A stretch of DNA of 64,000 nucleotides. Origin: Flavobacterium sp. Lineage in GTDB: Bacteria > Bacteroidota > Bacteroidia > Flavobacteriales > Flavobacteriaceae. The notes beneath the pieces are model-generated. The model was not told the DNA's origin. It did not search any database and worked only from the letters and a program-made list of their open reading frames with translations. Below, piece by piece: positions 52,192-61,390 of this stretch. The DNA lies in the NCBI RefSeq assembly GCF_035195345.1, contig NZ_CP136574.1:1789871-1853870 (forward strand), in the 5' to 3' direction. Each line of letters starts with the position of its first letter. Position 1 is the first letter of the stretch. The position numbers and the translations under genes are program-made.

Positions 52192-54963
52192 ATGAAACCA
52201 TTTCTTATTGCTTTAGCCTTTTTAACGACTACTATTTCCCAAGCACAAGATTTCGCCAAACACGTCAATCCATTTATTGGAACTGGTGGTCACGGACATA
52301 CATTTCCTGGCGCTACTGTGCCTTACGGAATGGTGCAATTGTCTCCTGACACACGTATTGATGGCAGTTGGGATGGCTGTGGTGGATATCATTATTCTGA
52401 TAATGTAATTTACGGATTTTCGCACACGCATTTGAATGGAACCGGTGTTTCGGATTATGGCGATATCATGTTGATGCCAACGGTTGGAATTAATACTCTA
52501 GATTCAAAATTGTATTCTTCAAAATTCCAACATAAAAATGAAAAAGCTTCTGCAGGATTTTATTCAGTACATTTAGATAAATATAATATTGATGTTAGGT
52601 TAACCACTTCAACACGTGTTGGTTTTCATGAATATACTTTTAATGATGAATGTCGACCACATATAATGTTAGATTTGAATCATAGGGATAAATTAATAGG
52701 GAAAGATTATAAAATAATAAATGATAAAACTATTGAAATTTATCGTCAAAGTGAAGCTTGGGCAAGAAACCAACAAATTTGGGCTAGGATAGAATTTAAT
52801 CAACCAATGTTTTTTGAATATTATAATAACTCAATGCAAAATGGATTTATTATACATCCTAAAAAAGGGAACGTAAAAAAAGGCGAAAAAATTCTCGTAA
52901 AAGTGTCGCTTTCACCAACAAGTTATGAAGGAGCTAAATTAAACAGTTCCGAAATCAAACATTGGGATTTCGATAAAGTTCATAAAGATGCTATTGCGGC
53001 TTGGAACAAAGAATTATCAAAAATTGAAGTCACTTCTAATGATAAAGACAAGTTAACGATTTTCTACACGGCTTTGTATCACACGATGATGCAACCAAAC
53101 ATTGCACAAGATTTAGACGGAAAATACCGCGGTAGAGACAACCAAATTCATCAAGCAGAAGGCTTTGATTATTATACGGTTTTTTCACTTTGGGATACCT
53201 TTAGAGGTGCGCATCCATTATACACCTTAATCGATAAAAAGCGAACTGCCGATTACATCAATACCTTCATTAAACAATACGAACAAGGTGGCAGATTGCC
53301 TGTTTGGGAATTGGCATCCAATGAAACCGATTGTATGATTGGTTATCATTCGGTTTCCGTAATTGCCGATGCGATGGCAAAAGGAATAAAAGGTTTCGAT
53401 TACGAAAAGGCTTTTGAAGCGAGTAAAGCTTCTGCGATGCGTGATGTTTTAGGTTTGGATGCTTATAAGAAAAACGGATTTATTTCGATTGATGACGAAC
53501 ACGAAAGCGTTTCTAAAACTTTGGAATACGCTTATGATGATTGGTGTATTGCCCAAATGGCGCAACTTTTAAACAAGCAAGAAGAGTATCAATATTTCAT
53601 GAAACGTTCTCAAAACTGGAAAAACATTTTCGATTGGGAAACCGGTTTCATGCGTCCGAAGAAAAACGGAGGTTGGGACAAACCTTTTGATCCAAGAGAA
53701 GTCAACAATAATTTTACCGAAGGTAATTCGTGGCAATACTCGTTTTTCGTGCCACAAGATATTGAAGGCATGATTCAAGCCTACGGCGGACCTGAAAAAT
53801 TTGAAGCCAAGTTAGACGAAATGTTCAACAGCGAAAGCAAAACTACTGGAAGAGAACAAGTCGATGTTACGGGTTTAATCGGACAATATGCTCACGGAAA
53901 CGAACCCAGTCATCACATTGCATATTTGTATAATTATTTAGGAAAACCAGAAAAAACGTATGAAAAAGTCAAGTATATTTTAGAGAATTTTTACACCAAT
54001 ACACCAGATGGTTTAATTGGAAACGAAGATTGCGGGCAAATGAGTGCTTGGTACGTGTTGAGTGCGATGGGGATTTATGCGGTTACGCCGGGACAGCCCA
54101 CATGGGATATTAATGAACCTTTTTTAGATGCAAAAGTTAGTATTGATGATAATAAACCAAACTATCTTCACTTACCTAATGCTAGAGGTATTTTGCCACA
54201 ATTCGGAATAGAAAACGTTGACAAACCAGCGCATCAATTAATTATTCCAGTTCCAGTAATTCAAGCGGAAAGTAAATCGTTTAAAGACAATTTGAAGATT
54301 GAATTGAAATATCAAAATTCAAATGATGTGATTTATTTCATGATTAATGATAAAGATGATCATTTGGCAAAGAAACTATTTGTTCCTTACACAAAACCTT
54401 TCGAAATACAAGAAACTTCAACTATTGAAGCGTATGTAAAAACAAATGAAGGACAAAGCAACACCATTTCCGCAACCTTCTTCAAAAAACCAAACAATTA
54501 CAGCATCAATATTAAATCGGTTTACAATCCGCAATATCATGCAGGTGGACCAGAAGGGTTGTTAGATGGTATTTTAGGAACGGAGAACTGGAGAAAAGGC
54601 GATTGGCAAGGCTACCAAAGTCAGGATTTTGAAGCAGTTGTTGATTTAAAAGAAGTGAAAAACATCAATGAAATTTCAGCACGCTTTTTACAAGACCAAC
54701 GTTCATGGATTTTAATGCCAACGAAAGTGGACTATTATATTTCGGAAGATAATGTGAATTTCACGTATTTCGGTTTAGTAAACAATACGTTAGATCCAAA
54801 ATTAGAAGAAAATACGATTCTAAATTTCACTTCAAACGAAACCAAAGACAAAAAAGCACGTTACGTAAAAGTTATCGCCAAAAACTTCGGTAAATTACCA
54901 GAATGGCATCAAGGTGCTGGTGGCGATGCGTTTATTTTTGTGGATGAGATTTTGGTTAAATAA
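52192..54963 (+). CDS. GH92 alpha-mannosidase with C-terminal binding domains
   Basis: This 923-residue secreted glycosidase should cut alpha-mannosidic bonds of glycans. A signal peptide covers 1-18. The GH92 core has NPFIGTGGHGHTFPGATVPYG near 26, GFSHTHLNGTGVSDYGDIML, SLWDTFRGAHPLYTLI, GNSWQYSFFVPQD and GNEDCGQMSAWYVLSAMG. A chitobiase-like C-terminal domain (YTKPFEIQETSTIEAYVKTNEG) and an F5/8-type discoidin domain (about 775-920) follow. A polysaccharide-utilisation locus is not visible around it. Confidence 0.94.
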   Translation: MKPFLIALAFLTTTISQAQDFAKHVNPFIGTGGHGHTFPGATVPYGMVQLSPDTRIDGSWDGCGGYHYSDNVIYGFSHTHLNGTGVSDYGDIMLMPTVGINTLDSKLYSSKFQHKNEKASAGFYSVHLDKYNIDVRLTTSTRVGFHEYTFNDECRPHIMLDLNHRDKLIGKDYKIINDKTIEIYRQSEAWARNQQIWARIEFNQPMFFEYYNNSMQNGFIIHPKKGNVKKGEKILVKVSLSPTSYEGAKLNSSEIKHWDFDKVHKDAIAAWNKELSKIEVTSNDKDKLTIFYTALYHTMMQPNIAQDLDGKYRGRDNQIHQAEGFDYYTVFSLWDTFRGAHPLYTLIDKKRTADYINTFIKQYEQGGRLPVWELASNETDCMIGYHSVSVIADAMAKGIKGFDYEKAFEASKASAMRDVLGLDAYKKNGFISIDDEHESVSKTLEYAYDDWCIAQMAQLLNKQEEYQYFMKRSQNWKNIFDWETGFMRPKKNGGWDKPFDPREVNNNFTEGNSWQYSFFVPQDIEGMIQAYGGPEKFEAKLDEMFNSESKTTGREQVDVTGLIGQYAHGNEPSHHIAYLYNYLGKPEKTYEKVKYILENFYTNTPDGLIGNEDCGQMSAWYVLSAMGIYAVTPGQPTWDINEPFLDAKVSIDDNKPNYLHLPNARGILPQFGIENVDKPAHQLIIPVPVIQAESKSFKDNLKIELKYQNSNDVIYFMINDKDDHLAKKLFVPYTKPFEIQETSTIEAYVKTNEGQSNTISATFFKKPNNYSINIKSVYNPQYHAGGPEGLLDGILGTENWRKGDWQGYQSQDFEAVVDLKEVKNINEISARFLQDQRSWILMPTKVDYYISEDNVNFTYFGLVNNTLDPKLEENTILNFTSNETKDKKARYVKVIAKNFGKLPEWHQGAGGDAFIFVDEILVK

Positions 54964-54966
54964 TAA

Positions 54967-55533
54967 TTATTCTTTCCAACCCCAAGGCGCTGACGGAGTT
55001 TCAATGGGTTTAGACAAATCAAAACTTACCGAAAAAACTCGTTCAGAGCCAATGCGTTTCAAATTATAAGTGAACACTTTTTCGTCTATAGTAATCCACC
55101 AAACATTAGTTGAAGCATAAGAAATTAAATCGCATGTTTCTTGATCGGCTGGAAAAAATTGAATATTTGGTAATCCTGTATTAGTTGAGCTTCCACCATA
55201 TTGTGTTACTTTATCAGGAGTTCCATCTTCATGGCGGTGATCGTGTTTGAGTGTTATGATTTCATTTTCAAATGTTAAAACCCAAGTTCTAGATTTATCA
55301 TCTCCAACAAAAAACGGAATTCTTATGCGATTTTCTTCACAGCTTTTCACATGCATTACTAGTTTTTTACCTGAAAAAGGGTCATTAGCCGAAGCTCCTG
55401 CTGTAATTTGTCCTTCGAAAGATTTACCGCAATGCATTTTTAGTTTTTCCCAAAATTGCTTTGAACCTTTTTCAGATTGACTAAAACATATATTAGTTAA
55501 AAACAAAACAACCAGCAGGAATAGTTTCTTCAT
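54967..55533 (-). CDS. Secreted hypothetical protein, 188 residues
   Basis: A signal peptide covers residues 1-18 (ending CFSQ). The mature part contains KMHCGKSFEGQITAGASANDPFSGKKLVMHVKSC and LKHDHRHEDGTPDKVTQYGGSS. The four cysteines could form two disulfides. I do not recognise the family. It converges on the GH92 gene with a three-base gap. Confidence 0.8.
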   Translation of the reverse strand: MKKLFLLVVLFLTNICFSQSEKGSKQFWEKLKMHCGKSFEGQITAGASANDPFSGKKLVMHVKSCEENRIRIPFFVGDDKSRTWVLTFENEIITLKHDHRHEDGTPDKVTQYGGSSTNTGLPNIQFFPADQETCDLISYASTNVWWITIDEKVFTYNLKRIGSERVFSVSFDLSKPIETPSAPWGWKE

Positions 55534-55544
55534 GAAATCACAAA

Positions 55545-56546
55545 TTAATCTTTATCAGGAAACAACAAAGAAGCGATTACAGACAAGATTAACACACTTC
55601 CAACAACCATTAAAGAATAAGAGGTTTCGATGTGGTAAAACGGCGCTACAATCATTTTTACTCCGATAAAAGCTAAGATAAGCGCCAACCCGTATTTTAA
55701 TTTACTGAACATGTACATAAAGTTCGCCAACAAGAAATACAACGAACGCAATCCTAAAATAGCAAAAATGTTAGACGTATATAAAATAAATGGGTCATCT
55801 GGTGCTATTGCAAAAATGGCTGGAATACTGTCTACTGCAAACAATAAATCGGTAAATTCAACAATAGTAACCACCACAAATAAAGGGGTTGCCATTCTGA
55901 TTCCGTTTTGAACAGTGAAAAATTTATCACCATCAAAATTTGGACTTACTTTAAAAAACTTATGTACAAATTTTGAACCAGCACTTTTACTAAAATCTTT
56001 ACTTCCATCATCTTCTTCATTACTAAAGCCCGATTTTATTCCCGCAACAATTAGAATAATTCCGAAAATGGTTAGCAAATAATTGATTTTTACTGCTTGA
56101 CCAAACAATTCCATTTCGGGTAAATACGTGTAATTCAGCAACCAAACTCCAGTAAAAATAAAGATGGCTCTAAAAACCAAAGCACCAATTACACCCCAAA
56201 ATAAGACTTTATGTTGAGCTTCTTTTGCCACATTGAAATAGCCAAAAACTAAGATGAAAACGAATAAATTATCAACCGAAAGCGCTTTTTCAATCCAATA
56301 CGCGCCTTGAAATTGCATGAATTTTTCGGCACCCATGTAGTGGTAGATGATTCCACTAAATCCCATTGAAAGTGAAATCCAAATTACCGACCAAATCGCC
56401 GCTTCTCTATTGGAAACTACATGTCCTTTTTTGTTTAAAACTCCTAAATCTAATACCAACATAGCAATGATGGTAATTGTGAAAGCCGTAATAATACCAG
56501 GATGATCAATTAAATGATCGATTGAACCTGTTTTTAATGATAGCAT
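55545..56546 (-). CDS. TerC/Alx-family integral membrane protein
   Basis: This 333-residue protein has about eight or nine membrane helices and conserved acidic residues within helices (WIEKALSVDNLFVFILVF, VEFTDLLFAVDSIPAIFAI). This pattern fits TerC/Alx metal-ion (probably manganese) exporters. It begins three bases before the gpsA stop on the same strand, so the two share a transcript. Confidence 0.93.
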   Translation of the reverse strand: MLSLKTGSIDHLIDHPGIITAFTITIIAMLVLDLGVLNKKGHVVSNREAAIWSVIWISLSMGFSGIIYHYMGAEKFMQFQGAYWIEKALSVDNLFVFILVFGYFNVAKEAQHKVLFWGVIGALVFRAIFIFTGVWLLNYTYLPEMELFGQAVKINYLLTIFGIILIVAGIKSGFSNEEDDGSKDFSKSAGSKFVHKFFKVSPNFDGDKFFTVQNGIRMATPLFVVVTIVEFTDLLFAVDSIPAIFAIAPDDPFILYTSNIFAILGLRSLYFLLANFMYMFSKLKYGLALILAFIGVKMIVAPFYHIETSYSLMVVGSVLILSVIASLLFPDKD

Positions 56547-56549
56547 GTA

Positions 56550-57545
56550 TTAATTTAATTTGTCTGTTAATTCTTTGAAAACAGCTTTTGCGTCTTTATT
56601 TTCGTATAAAATTTTATAAACGGCATCAATAATTGGCGTGTCTGCACCATATTCTTGGTTTAATTTATAAGCACTTTTTACGGCGTAATATCCTTCGGCA
56701 ACCATACTCATTTCCATTTGTGCTGATTTCACAGTGTAGCCTTTCCCAATCATGTTTCCAAACATTCTATTTCTTGAAAAAACCGAATATCCTGTCACCA
56801 ATAAATCGCCCAAATAAGCCGAATTATTAATGTTTCGTTTCATTTTGTGTACTTTACGAATGAATTTTTTCATTTCGCGAATCCCATTACTCATTAAAAC
56901 GGCTTGAAAGTTATCACCATAGCCTAAACCATGTGCCATTCCCGCTGCAATAGCATAAATGTTCTTTAAAACGGCAGCATATTCTGTTCCAATGATATCA
57001 TCTGTAGTTTTTGCTTTGATGTAGTGTGAGCTCAGATTTTTAGCTACATATTTGGCTTTTTTTCGATCGCTACAAGCAATAGTTAAGTACGATAAACGTT
57101 CCATAGCCACTTCTTCTGCGTGACAAGGACCTGTAATAACCCCAATATTTTCAAAAGGAATATCGTATTTGGTATGAAAATGTTCACCAACAATTAAACT
57201 CGATTCTGGAACAATTCCTTTAATCGCAGAGAAAATGATTTTTCCTTCTAAGCTTTCGGTTAAACTTTCTAATTCTTTGCTTAAAAAAGCAGAAGGAACC
57301 ACAAAAATCACATAATCAGCGTAAGCAACTGCTTCGTTTATGTCGTTTGTAAGTTTTAATTTATTAGTATCAAACGCAACCGAACTCAAGTAATTTGGGT
57401 TGTGTTTTTGATGTTTTAAATGTTCAATAGCATACGTGCTTCGCATGTACCAAGCAATTTCGTCTTGATTTTCACAAAGCATTTTAGCAATTGCAGTAGC
57501 CCAACTTCCTCCTCCAATGACTGCAAATTTTGGCTTTTTTTCCAT
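56550..57545 (-). CDS. gpsA: NAD(P)-dependent glycerol-3-phosphate dehydrogenase
   Basis: This 331-residue enzyme makes sn-glycerol-3-phosphate for phospholipid synthesis. The Rossmann motif GGGSWATAIA lies at 11-20, followed by FVVPSAFLSKEL, IITGPCHAEEVA-like GVITGPCHAEEVA, EYAAVLKNIYAIAAGMAHGLGYGDN and the C-terminal substrate region VAEGYYAVKSAY. The length is typical. Confidence 0.96.
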   Translation of the reverse strand: MEKKPKFAVIGGGSWATAIAKMLCENQDEIAWYMRSTYAIEHLKHQKHNPNYLSSVAFDTNKLKLTNDINEAVAYADYVIFVVPSAFLSKELESLTESLEGKIIFSAIKGIVPESSLIVGEHFHTKYDIPFENIGVITGPCHAEEVAMERLSYLTIACSDRKKAKYVAKNLSSHYIKAKTTDDIIGTEYAAVLKNIYAIAAGMAHGLGYGDNFQAVLMSNGIREMKKFIRKVHKMKRNINNSAYLGDLLVTGYSVFSRNRMFGNMIGKGYTVKSAQMEMSMVAEGYYAVKSAYKLNQEYGADTPIIDAVYKILYENKDAKAVFKELTDKLN

Positions 57546-57619
57546 TATGTGTTTCGATTTAGAAAATCAAAAATAATCATTTTAAAAGGATTTACAAAAA
57601 ACGTTTGCGTGAAGCGATT

Positions 57620-58786
57620 TTAATAACTCATTTCTACGATTGCTTTTACCTTTTCGATGGTGATATTTTGCTTTTCGCCCAACACTTTCCAACCTCTTTC
57701 TTCAAATCGATTGGCAATGAAATCAGCGGTATTTTCGTAATTTTCTGCGTTTTCCGATAATTTGGTTTTCATTCCCATTTTGTGGAAGAATTCAACTGTT
57801 TTTTCGATTGCTTTTTCTGCAATTTCTTCGGTTGAATTGCCTTGGATGTTCCAAACACGTTGGCCGTATTGTGCTAATTTGTCTTTTTTCGTGTCGAACA
57901 TTACGCGGTATAAGTTTGGTCCAATGATTGCCAATGTTCTCGCATGATCAATTTCGTATAAAGCCGTTAATTCATGACCAATCATGTGTGTTGCCCAATC
58001 CGAAGGAACACCTTTTTGAATCAATCCATTCAATGCCATGGTAGCACTCCAAACAAAGTTAGAAGCTAATTTATAATCGCTCGGATTTTCAACTACATCG
58101 GGACCAATTTCAATTAACGTTTGTAAAATACTTTCTGAAATTCGGTCTTGTAATAAAGCATCGTGTGTGTAAGTTAGATATTGCTCCATCACGTGTGTGA
58201 ACGCATCCACAACTCCGTTTTGCAATTGTCTTTTTGGTAACGAAGTAATTACTGTTGGATCTACAATTGAGAATACTGGGAATAAAGCACTTCCGCCTAA
58301 GGTTAGTTTTTCTTGTGTAGCTTCAATTGTAACTACAGCGCCTGAATTCATTTCCGAACCTGTTGCCGGCAAGGTTAAAACGGTTCCAAAAGGAATTACT
58401 TTGGAAACATCTTTGAATAAAATACGTTTTTTCAAAATATCCGCTGCATCGCCTTCAAAATTAACGGCTGCAGAAATAAATTTCACACCATCAATCACGC
58501 TTCCACCACCAACAGTTAAGATGAAACCGATTTTTTCAGCACGAATAATTTCAACGGCTTTCATCAAGGTTTCAAAACGAGGATTCGGTTCAATTCCGCC
58601 AAATTCTACAATATCATGGTTGGGTAAAGCCGCTTTTACTTGATCATAAACGCCATTTTTAAAGATACTTCCACAGCCATAAGCGATAAGAATTTTAGTA
58701 TTTGTCGGAACTAAATCAGTTAGTTTTTTAATTTGTCCTTTTCCAAAGACATAGTTTACAGGATTGTATAATTCGAAGTTTAGCAT
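57620..58786 (-). CDS. Iron-containing alcohol dehydrogenase
   Basis: This 388-residue group III alcohol dehydrogenase resembles butanol dehydrogenase/YqhD. GGGSVIDGVKF supplies the nucleotide loop. Metal ligands lie in VVDAFTHVMEQY, DWATHMIGHELTALYEIDHARTLAI. It probably reduces aldehydes with NAD(P)H. It is preceded by a TAACTTTG -7 box (58830 to 58823 on the minus strand). The 74-bp gap after it holds nothing recognisable. Confidence 0.93.
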   Translation of the reverse strand: MLNFELYNPVNYVFGKGQIKKLTDLVPTNTKILIAYGCGSIFKNGVYDQVKAALPNHDIVEFGGIEPNPRFETLMKAVEIIRAEKIGFILTVGGGSVIDGVKFISAAVNFEGDAADILKKRILFKDVSKVIPFGTVLTLPATGSEMNSGAVVTIEATQEKLTLGGSALFPVFSIVDPTVITSLPKRQLQNGVVDAFTHVMEQYLTYTHDALLQDRISESILQTLIEIGPDVVENPSDYKLASNFVWSATMALNGLIQKGVPSDWATHMIGHELTALYEIDHARTLAIIGPNLYRVMFDTKKDKLAQYGQRVWNIQGNSTEEIAEKAIEKTVEFFHKMGMKTKLSENAENYENTADFIANRFEERGWKVLGEKQNITIEKVKAIVEMSY

Positions 58787-58822
58787 AATAATTGTCTTGC
58801 TGGATTTAGTTCAGCATCCCCG

Positions 58823-58830
58823 CAAAGTTA
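58823..58830 (-). promoter_or_regulatory. Candidate -7 box of the alcohol dehydrogenase gene
   Basis: The minus strand reads TAACTTTG, 37 bases before the ATG. No -33 TTG is found at the right distance. Confidence 0.38.
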
Positions 58831-58869
58831 CGCAATGAGATTGGGAACGAATGGTAAAGGAATGTTAAG

Positions 58870-59160
58870 TTATAACTCCTTAATTGCGATTTTTAATTGA
58901 TTGCTAATATTACTAAAAATTGTATATTCGTTTATTAATAATTCACAATTGCATTCTTTTCTTGCAACTTTTACAATGTGTTTATACCAATCTAAATATG
59001 TCCAATCTTTTGGTTTTGGCGAATATAAAAACTGTTTTTCATTATCCCAATGAACTTCTGTGGCAGTTCTATAGATTAAAGTGAATTTTTCTTTTTTGGG
59101 TTTGATATACAATCTTTCCAAATCATCAATCCCTATTTCAATTATTTCGTCAAATTTCAT
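58870..59160 (-). CDS. Small hypothetical protein, 96 residues
   Basis: I do not recognise a family. The start overlaps the nadD stop (ATGA), which supports genuine translation. Features are IGIDDLERLYIKPKKEKFTLIYRTATEVHWDN and a tryptophan-rich DWTYLDWYKHIVKVARKECNCELLINEY. No signal peptide is seen. It could be a small antitoxin-like or structural protein, but nothing specific supports that. Confidence 0.75.
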   Translation of the reverse strand: MKFDEIIEIGIDDLERLYIKPKKEKFTLIYRTATEVHWDNEKQFLYSPKPKDWTYLDWYKHIVKVARKECNCELLINEYTIFSNISNQLKIAIKEL

Positions 59161-59738
59161 TTTTTATAAAAATTATTATGTTCTACATATTCCCATACTT
59201 TATTCGGTAACATCGGAACTACATTTTTACCTTTTTTAATGCTTTCGCGAATGAAGGTGGAGGATAATTCAATTACAGGGGCGCCTACACGATGAATTTT
59301 TGAATGATTGACAAATTGCTCGTCGATTTCACCAGAATTGAATCTTGGATACACAAAAATATCGTGGTTTTGCAAAATGACTTCGTAGTTTTTCCACTTG
59401 TGGAGTGAGTTCAAATTGTCTTCACCCATGATTAAGGAAAATTCGTGTTTTGGAAATTTTTCTTGTAAATGCGCTAAGGTATTAACGGTATAATTCGGCT
59501 GCGGTAATTTGAATTCAATATCCGAAGGTTGGATTTTTGGGTAATCTTCCGTTGCTAAATGCACCATGTGTAAACGATGGTAATCATCTAACAAAGTACT
59601 TTTCTGCTTGTGCGGATTATGTGGCGTAACGACCATCCAAATTTGATCCAAATCAGAATGCTCTGCCATGTGATTGGCAATAATTAAATGCCCAATATGA
59701 ATGGGATTAAACGTTCCGAAATACAATCCGATTTTCAT
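59157..59738 (-). CDS. nadD: Nicotinate-nucleotide adenylyltransferase
   Basis: This 193-residue enzyme adenylates nicotinate mononucleotide in NAD synthesis. The nucleotidyltransferase motif GTFNPIHIGH is at 8-17, IMGEDNLNSLHKW lies in the middle, and the terminal SSTFIRESIKKGK carries the ISSTxIR-type signature. The length is normal. A palindrome (59754-59773) separates it from gmk. Confidence 0.96.
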   Translation of the reverse strand: MKIGLYFGTFNPIHIGHLIIANHMAEHSDLDQIWMVVTPHNPHKQKSTLLDDYHRLHMVHLATEDYPKIQPSDIEFKLPQPNYTVNTLAHLQEKFPKHEFSLIMGEDNLNSLHKWKNYEVILQNHDIFVYPRFNSGEIDEQFVNHSKIHRVGAPVIELSSTFIRESIKKGKNVVPMLPNKVWEYVEHNNFYKK

Positions 59739-59753
59739 AATTATTTGTTGTAA

Positions 59754-59773
59754 AGACGCGATTAATCGCGTCT
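59754..59773. repeat. Perfect 20-bp palindrome, GACGCGATTAATCGCGTC class
   Basis: The sequence AGACGCGATTAATCGCGTCT is its own reverse complement, flanked by TA and CTAC. It fills most of the gap between gmk and nadD. Confidence 0.85.
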
Positions 59774-59785
59774 CTACTCTACGGT

Positions 59786-60358
59786 TTATTTATTAATAAA
59801 ATCTTTTACCAATTGATACGCATCTTCTTTGGCCACATCTAAATCATAATTTTTGATGATGGTGTCAAATTGTGGAGCGGTTGCTAATTCTACTGATGCT
59901 TTTGCGATACGCATGTTAATTTTGTCTTCGCTTTCTGTAGAACGTTGTTTTAGACGACGTTTTAATTCGTCAACGCTTGGTGGTTTTACAAAAACAGCTA
60001 ATGTTTCGTTTGGAAATTTGCTTTTTATACGTAAACCACCCGCAACGTCAATATCAAAAATTACGTGTTTTCCTAACGACCAGATACGTTCTACTTCGGC
60101 TTTTAAAGTGCCGTAGAAATTATCGGTATATACTTCTTCCCATTCCACAAAATCTTCTGCTTTAATATGCTTTTTGAATTCGTCCCAAGAGATAAAATAA
60201 TAATCTTTTCCATGTACTTCTTCGCCACGTGGTTGGCGCGTTGTACACGAAATTGAAAATTCTAAATTCAAATCGGGTTGTGCTAATAAATGTCTTACTA
60301 TAGTGGTTTTTCCTGAACCTGATGGTGCAGAGAATACTAATAATTTTCCTTTAGTCAT
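59786..60358 (-). CDS. gmk: Guanylate kinase
   Basis: This 190-residue kinase phosphorylates GMP. The P-loop APSGSGKT is at 11-18, with CTTRQPRGEEVHGKDYYF for GMP binding and FDIDVAGGLRIK as Walker B-like. It lies downstream of the yicC gene on the same strand, a common Bacteroidota arrangement, followed by nadD. A repeat unit separates it from yicC. Confidence 0.97.
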   Translation of the reverse strand: MTKGKLLVFSAPSGSGKTTIVRHLLAQPDLNLEFSISCTTRQPRGEEVHGKDYYFISWDEFKKHIKAEDFVEWEEVYTDNFYGTLKAEVERIWSLGKHVIFDIDVAGGLRIKSKFPNETLAVFVKPPSVDELKRRLKQRSTESEDKINMRIAKASVELATAPQFDTIIKNYDLDVAKEDAYQLVKDFINK

Positions 60359-60374
60359 TGTGTTGTTATTTTTG

Positions 60375-60430
60375 CCACGGATTATAGGATTATAACGATT
60401 TTAATCCGTGAAAATTCTTCTAATCTGTGG
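60375..60430. repeat. Inverted repeat, CCACGGATTA class
   Basis: CCACGGATTA (60375-60384) pairs with TAATCTGTGG (60421-60430), one mismatch, and CACGGATTA also pairs perfectly with TAATCCGTG (60402-60410). It fills the gap between yicC and gmk. Confidence 0.75.
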
Positions 60431-60438
60431 GGCTTAAA

Positions 60439-61299
60439 CTATAAAACGTTTAATACTTGCTCTTTAATCTTTTCCAATTCATCTTTCATCATTACCACCA
60501 ATTTTTGCATTTCGGTATGGTTGGATTTGGATCCCATGGTATTGATTTCTCTTCCCATTTCTTGCGTGATGAAACCTAATTTTCTTCCGTTTGCTTCTGT
60601 TCCGTTTAAGGTTTCTAAGAAATAGTTCAAATGGTTGCCCAAACGCACTTTTTCTTCGGTAATGTCGTATTTTTCTAAATAAAAAATTAATTCTTGTTCG
60701 AAACGATTTTCATCAACATTCACTTTTAATTCGTCTAAAGCAGTTCTTAAACGAGTTTTTACGGTTTCAACGCGTTCAGCATCGTAAGAAACCGCTTCGT
60801 TCATTAAGTTATTGATGTTTGAAATGCGCAATTGGAATTCTTTTTCCAAAGAAGCACCTTCGTCTTTTCTAAAATTAGCGATGTTTTCTAACGCTTCATT
60901 AATTACAGTTTGGATTTGTTTCCATTCGTTTTCATCAATTTCGTCGCGCTCTGTTTTTAAAGCATCGGGCATGCGAACAGCCATTTTCATTAATTCCGTT
61001 TCATCTGCATTTGGAATCACGGCTTTCATCTGGTTGATGTACCCTTTTATAATTGGCACATTGATTTTTGAAGTCGTTTCTTCGCCAGTAACTTCCACAT
61101 AAAGTGAAAAATCAACTTTTCCACGCTCTAAACGTTGCGAAATTTGATTGCGTATACCCAATTCCATTTCACGAAAAACAGAAGGCATACGTGTATTTAA
61201 GTCTAAACCTTTACTGTTTAGCGATTTGATTTCTACTGTAATTTTTTTGGTTGGTAATTGCAAAGAAGCTTTCCCAAAACCCGTCATGGATTGTATCAT
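60439..61299 (-). CDS. YicC-family protein
   Basis: This 286-residue protein begins MIQSMTGFGKA and has the SLNSKGLDLNTRMPS and C-terminal QEMGREINTMGSKSN elements of the YicC family, related to RNA-processing endoribonucleases. It is next to gmk, as in many bacteria. Confidence 0.95.
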   Translation of the reverse strand: MIQSMTGFGKASLQLPTKKITVEIKSLNSKGLDLNTRMPSVFREMELGIRNQISQRLERGKVDFSLYVEVTGEETTSKINVPIIKGYINQMKAVIPNADETELMKMAVRMPDALKTERDEIDENEWKQIQTVINEALENIANFRKDEGASLEKEFQLRISNINNLMNEAVSYDAERVETVKTRLRTALDELKVNVDENRFEQELIFYLEKYDITEEKVRLGNHLNYFLETLNGTEANGRKLGFITQEMGREINTMGSKSNHTEMQKLVVMMKDELEKIKEQVLNVL

Positions 61300-61318
61300 A
61301 TTGTTATAAAAATGTCTT

Positions 61319-61326
61319 CAAAGATA
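61319..61326 (-). promoter_or_regulatory. Candidate -7 box of the yicC gene
   Basis: The minus strand reads TATCTTTG (61326 to 61319), 20 bases before the ATG. Confidence 0.42.
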
Positions 61327-61343
61327 TGAAAAAGTTTTCAGTC

Positions 61344-61377
61344 ACAGTCTCAGTTTTCAGTCCTATACTGAGACTGT
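61344..61377. repeat. Inverted repeat, CAGT class (copy 4)
   Basis: ACAGTCTCAGT (61344-61354) is the perfect reverse complement of ACTGAGACTGT (61367-61377), and further CTGAGACTG copies follow. It lies between the transporter gene and yicC. Confidence 0.75.
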
Positions 61378-61390
61378 CAACTGAGACTGC

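Noticed and set aside
58197..58643. A 148-codon plus-strand ORF opposite the alcohol dehydrogenase gene
   Set aside because: It is fully antisense to a gene with clear family motifs, and its translation has no recognisable domain. It is a reading-frame shadow.
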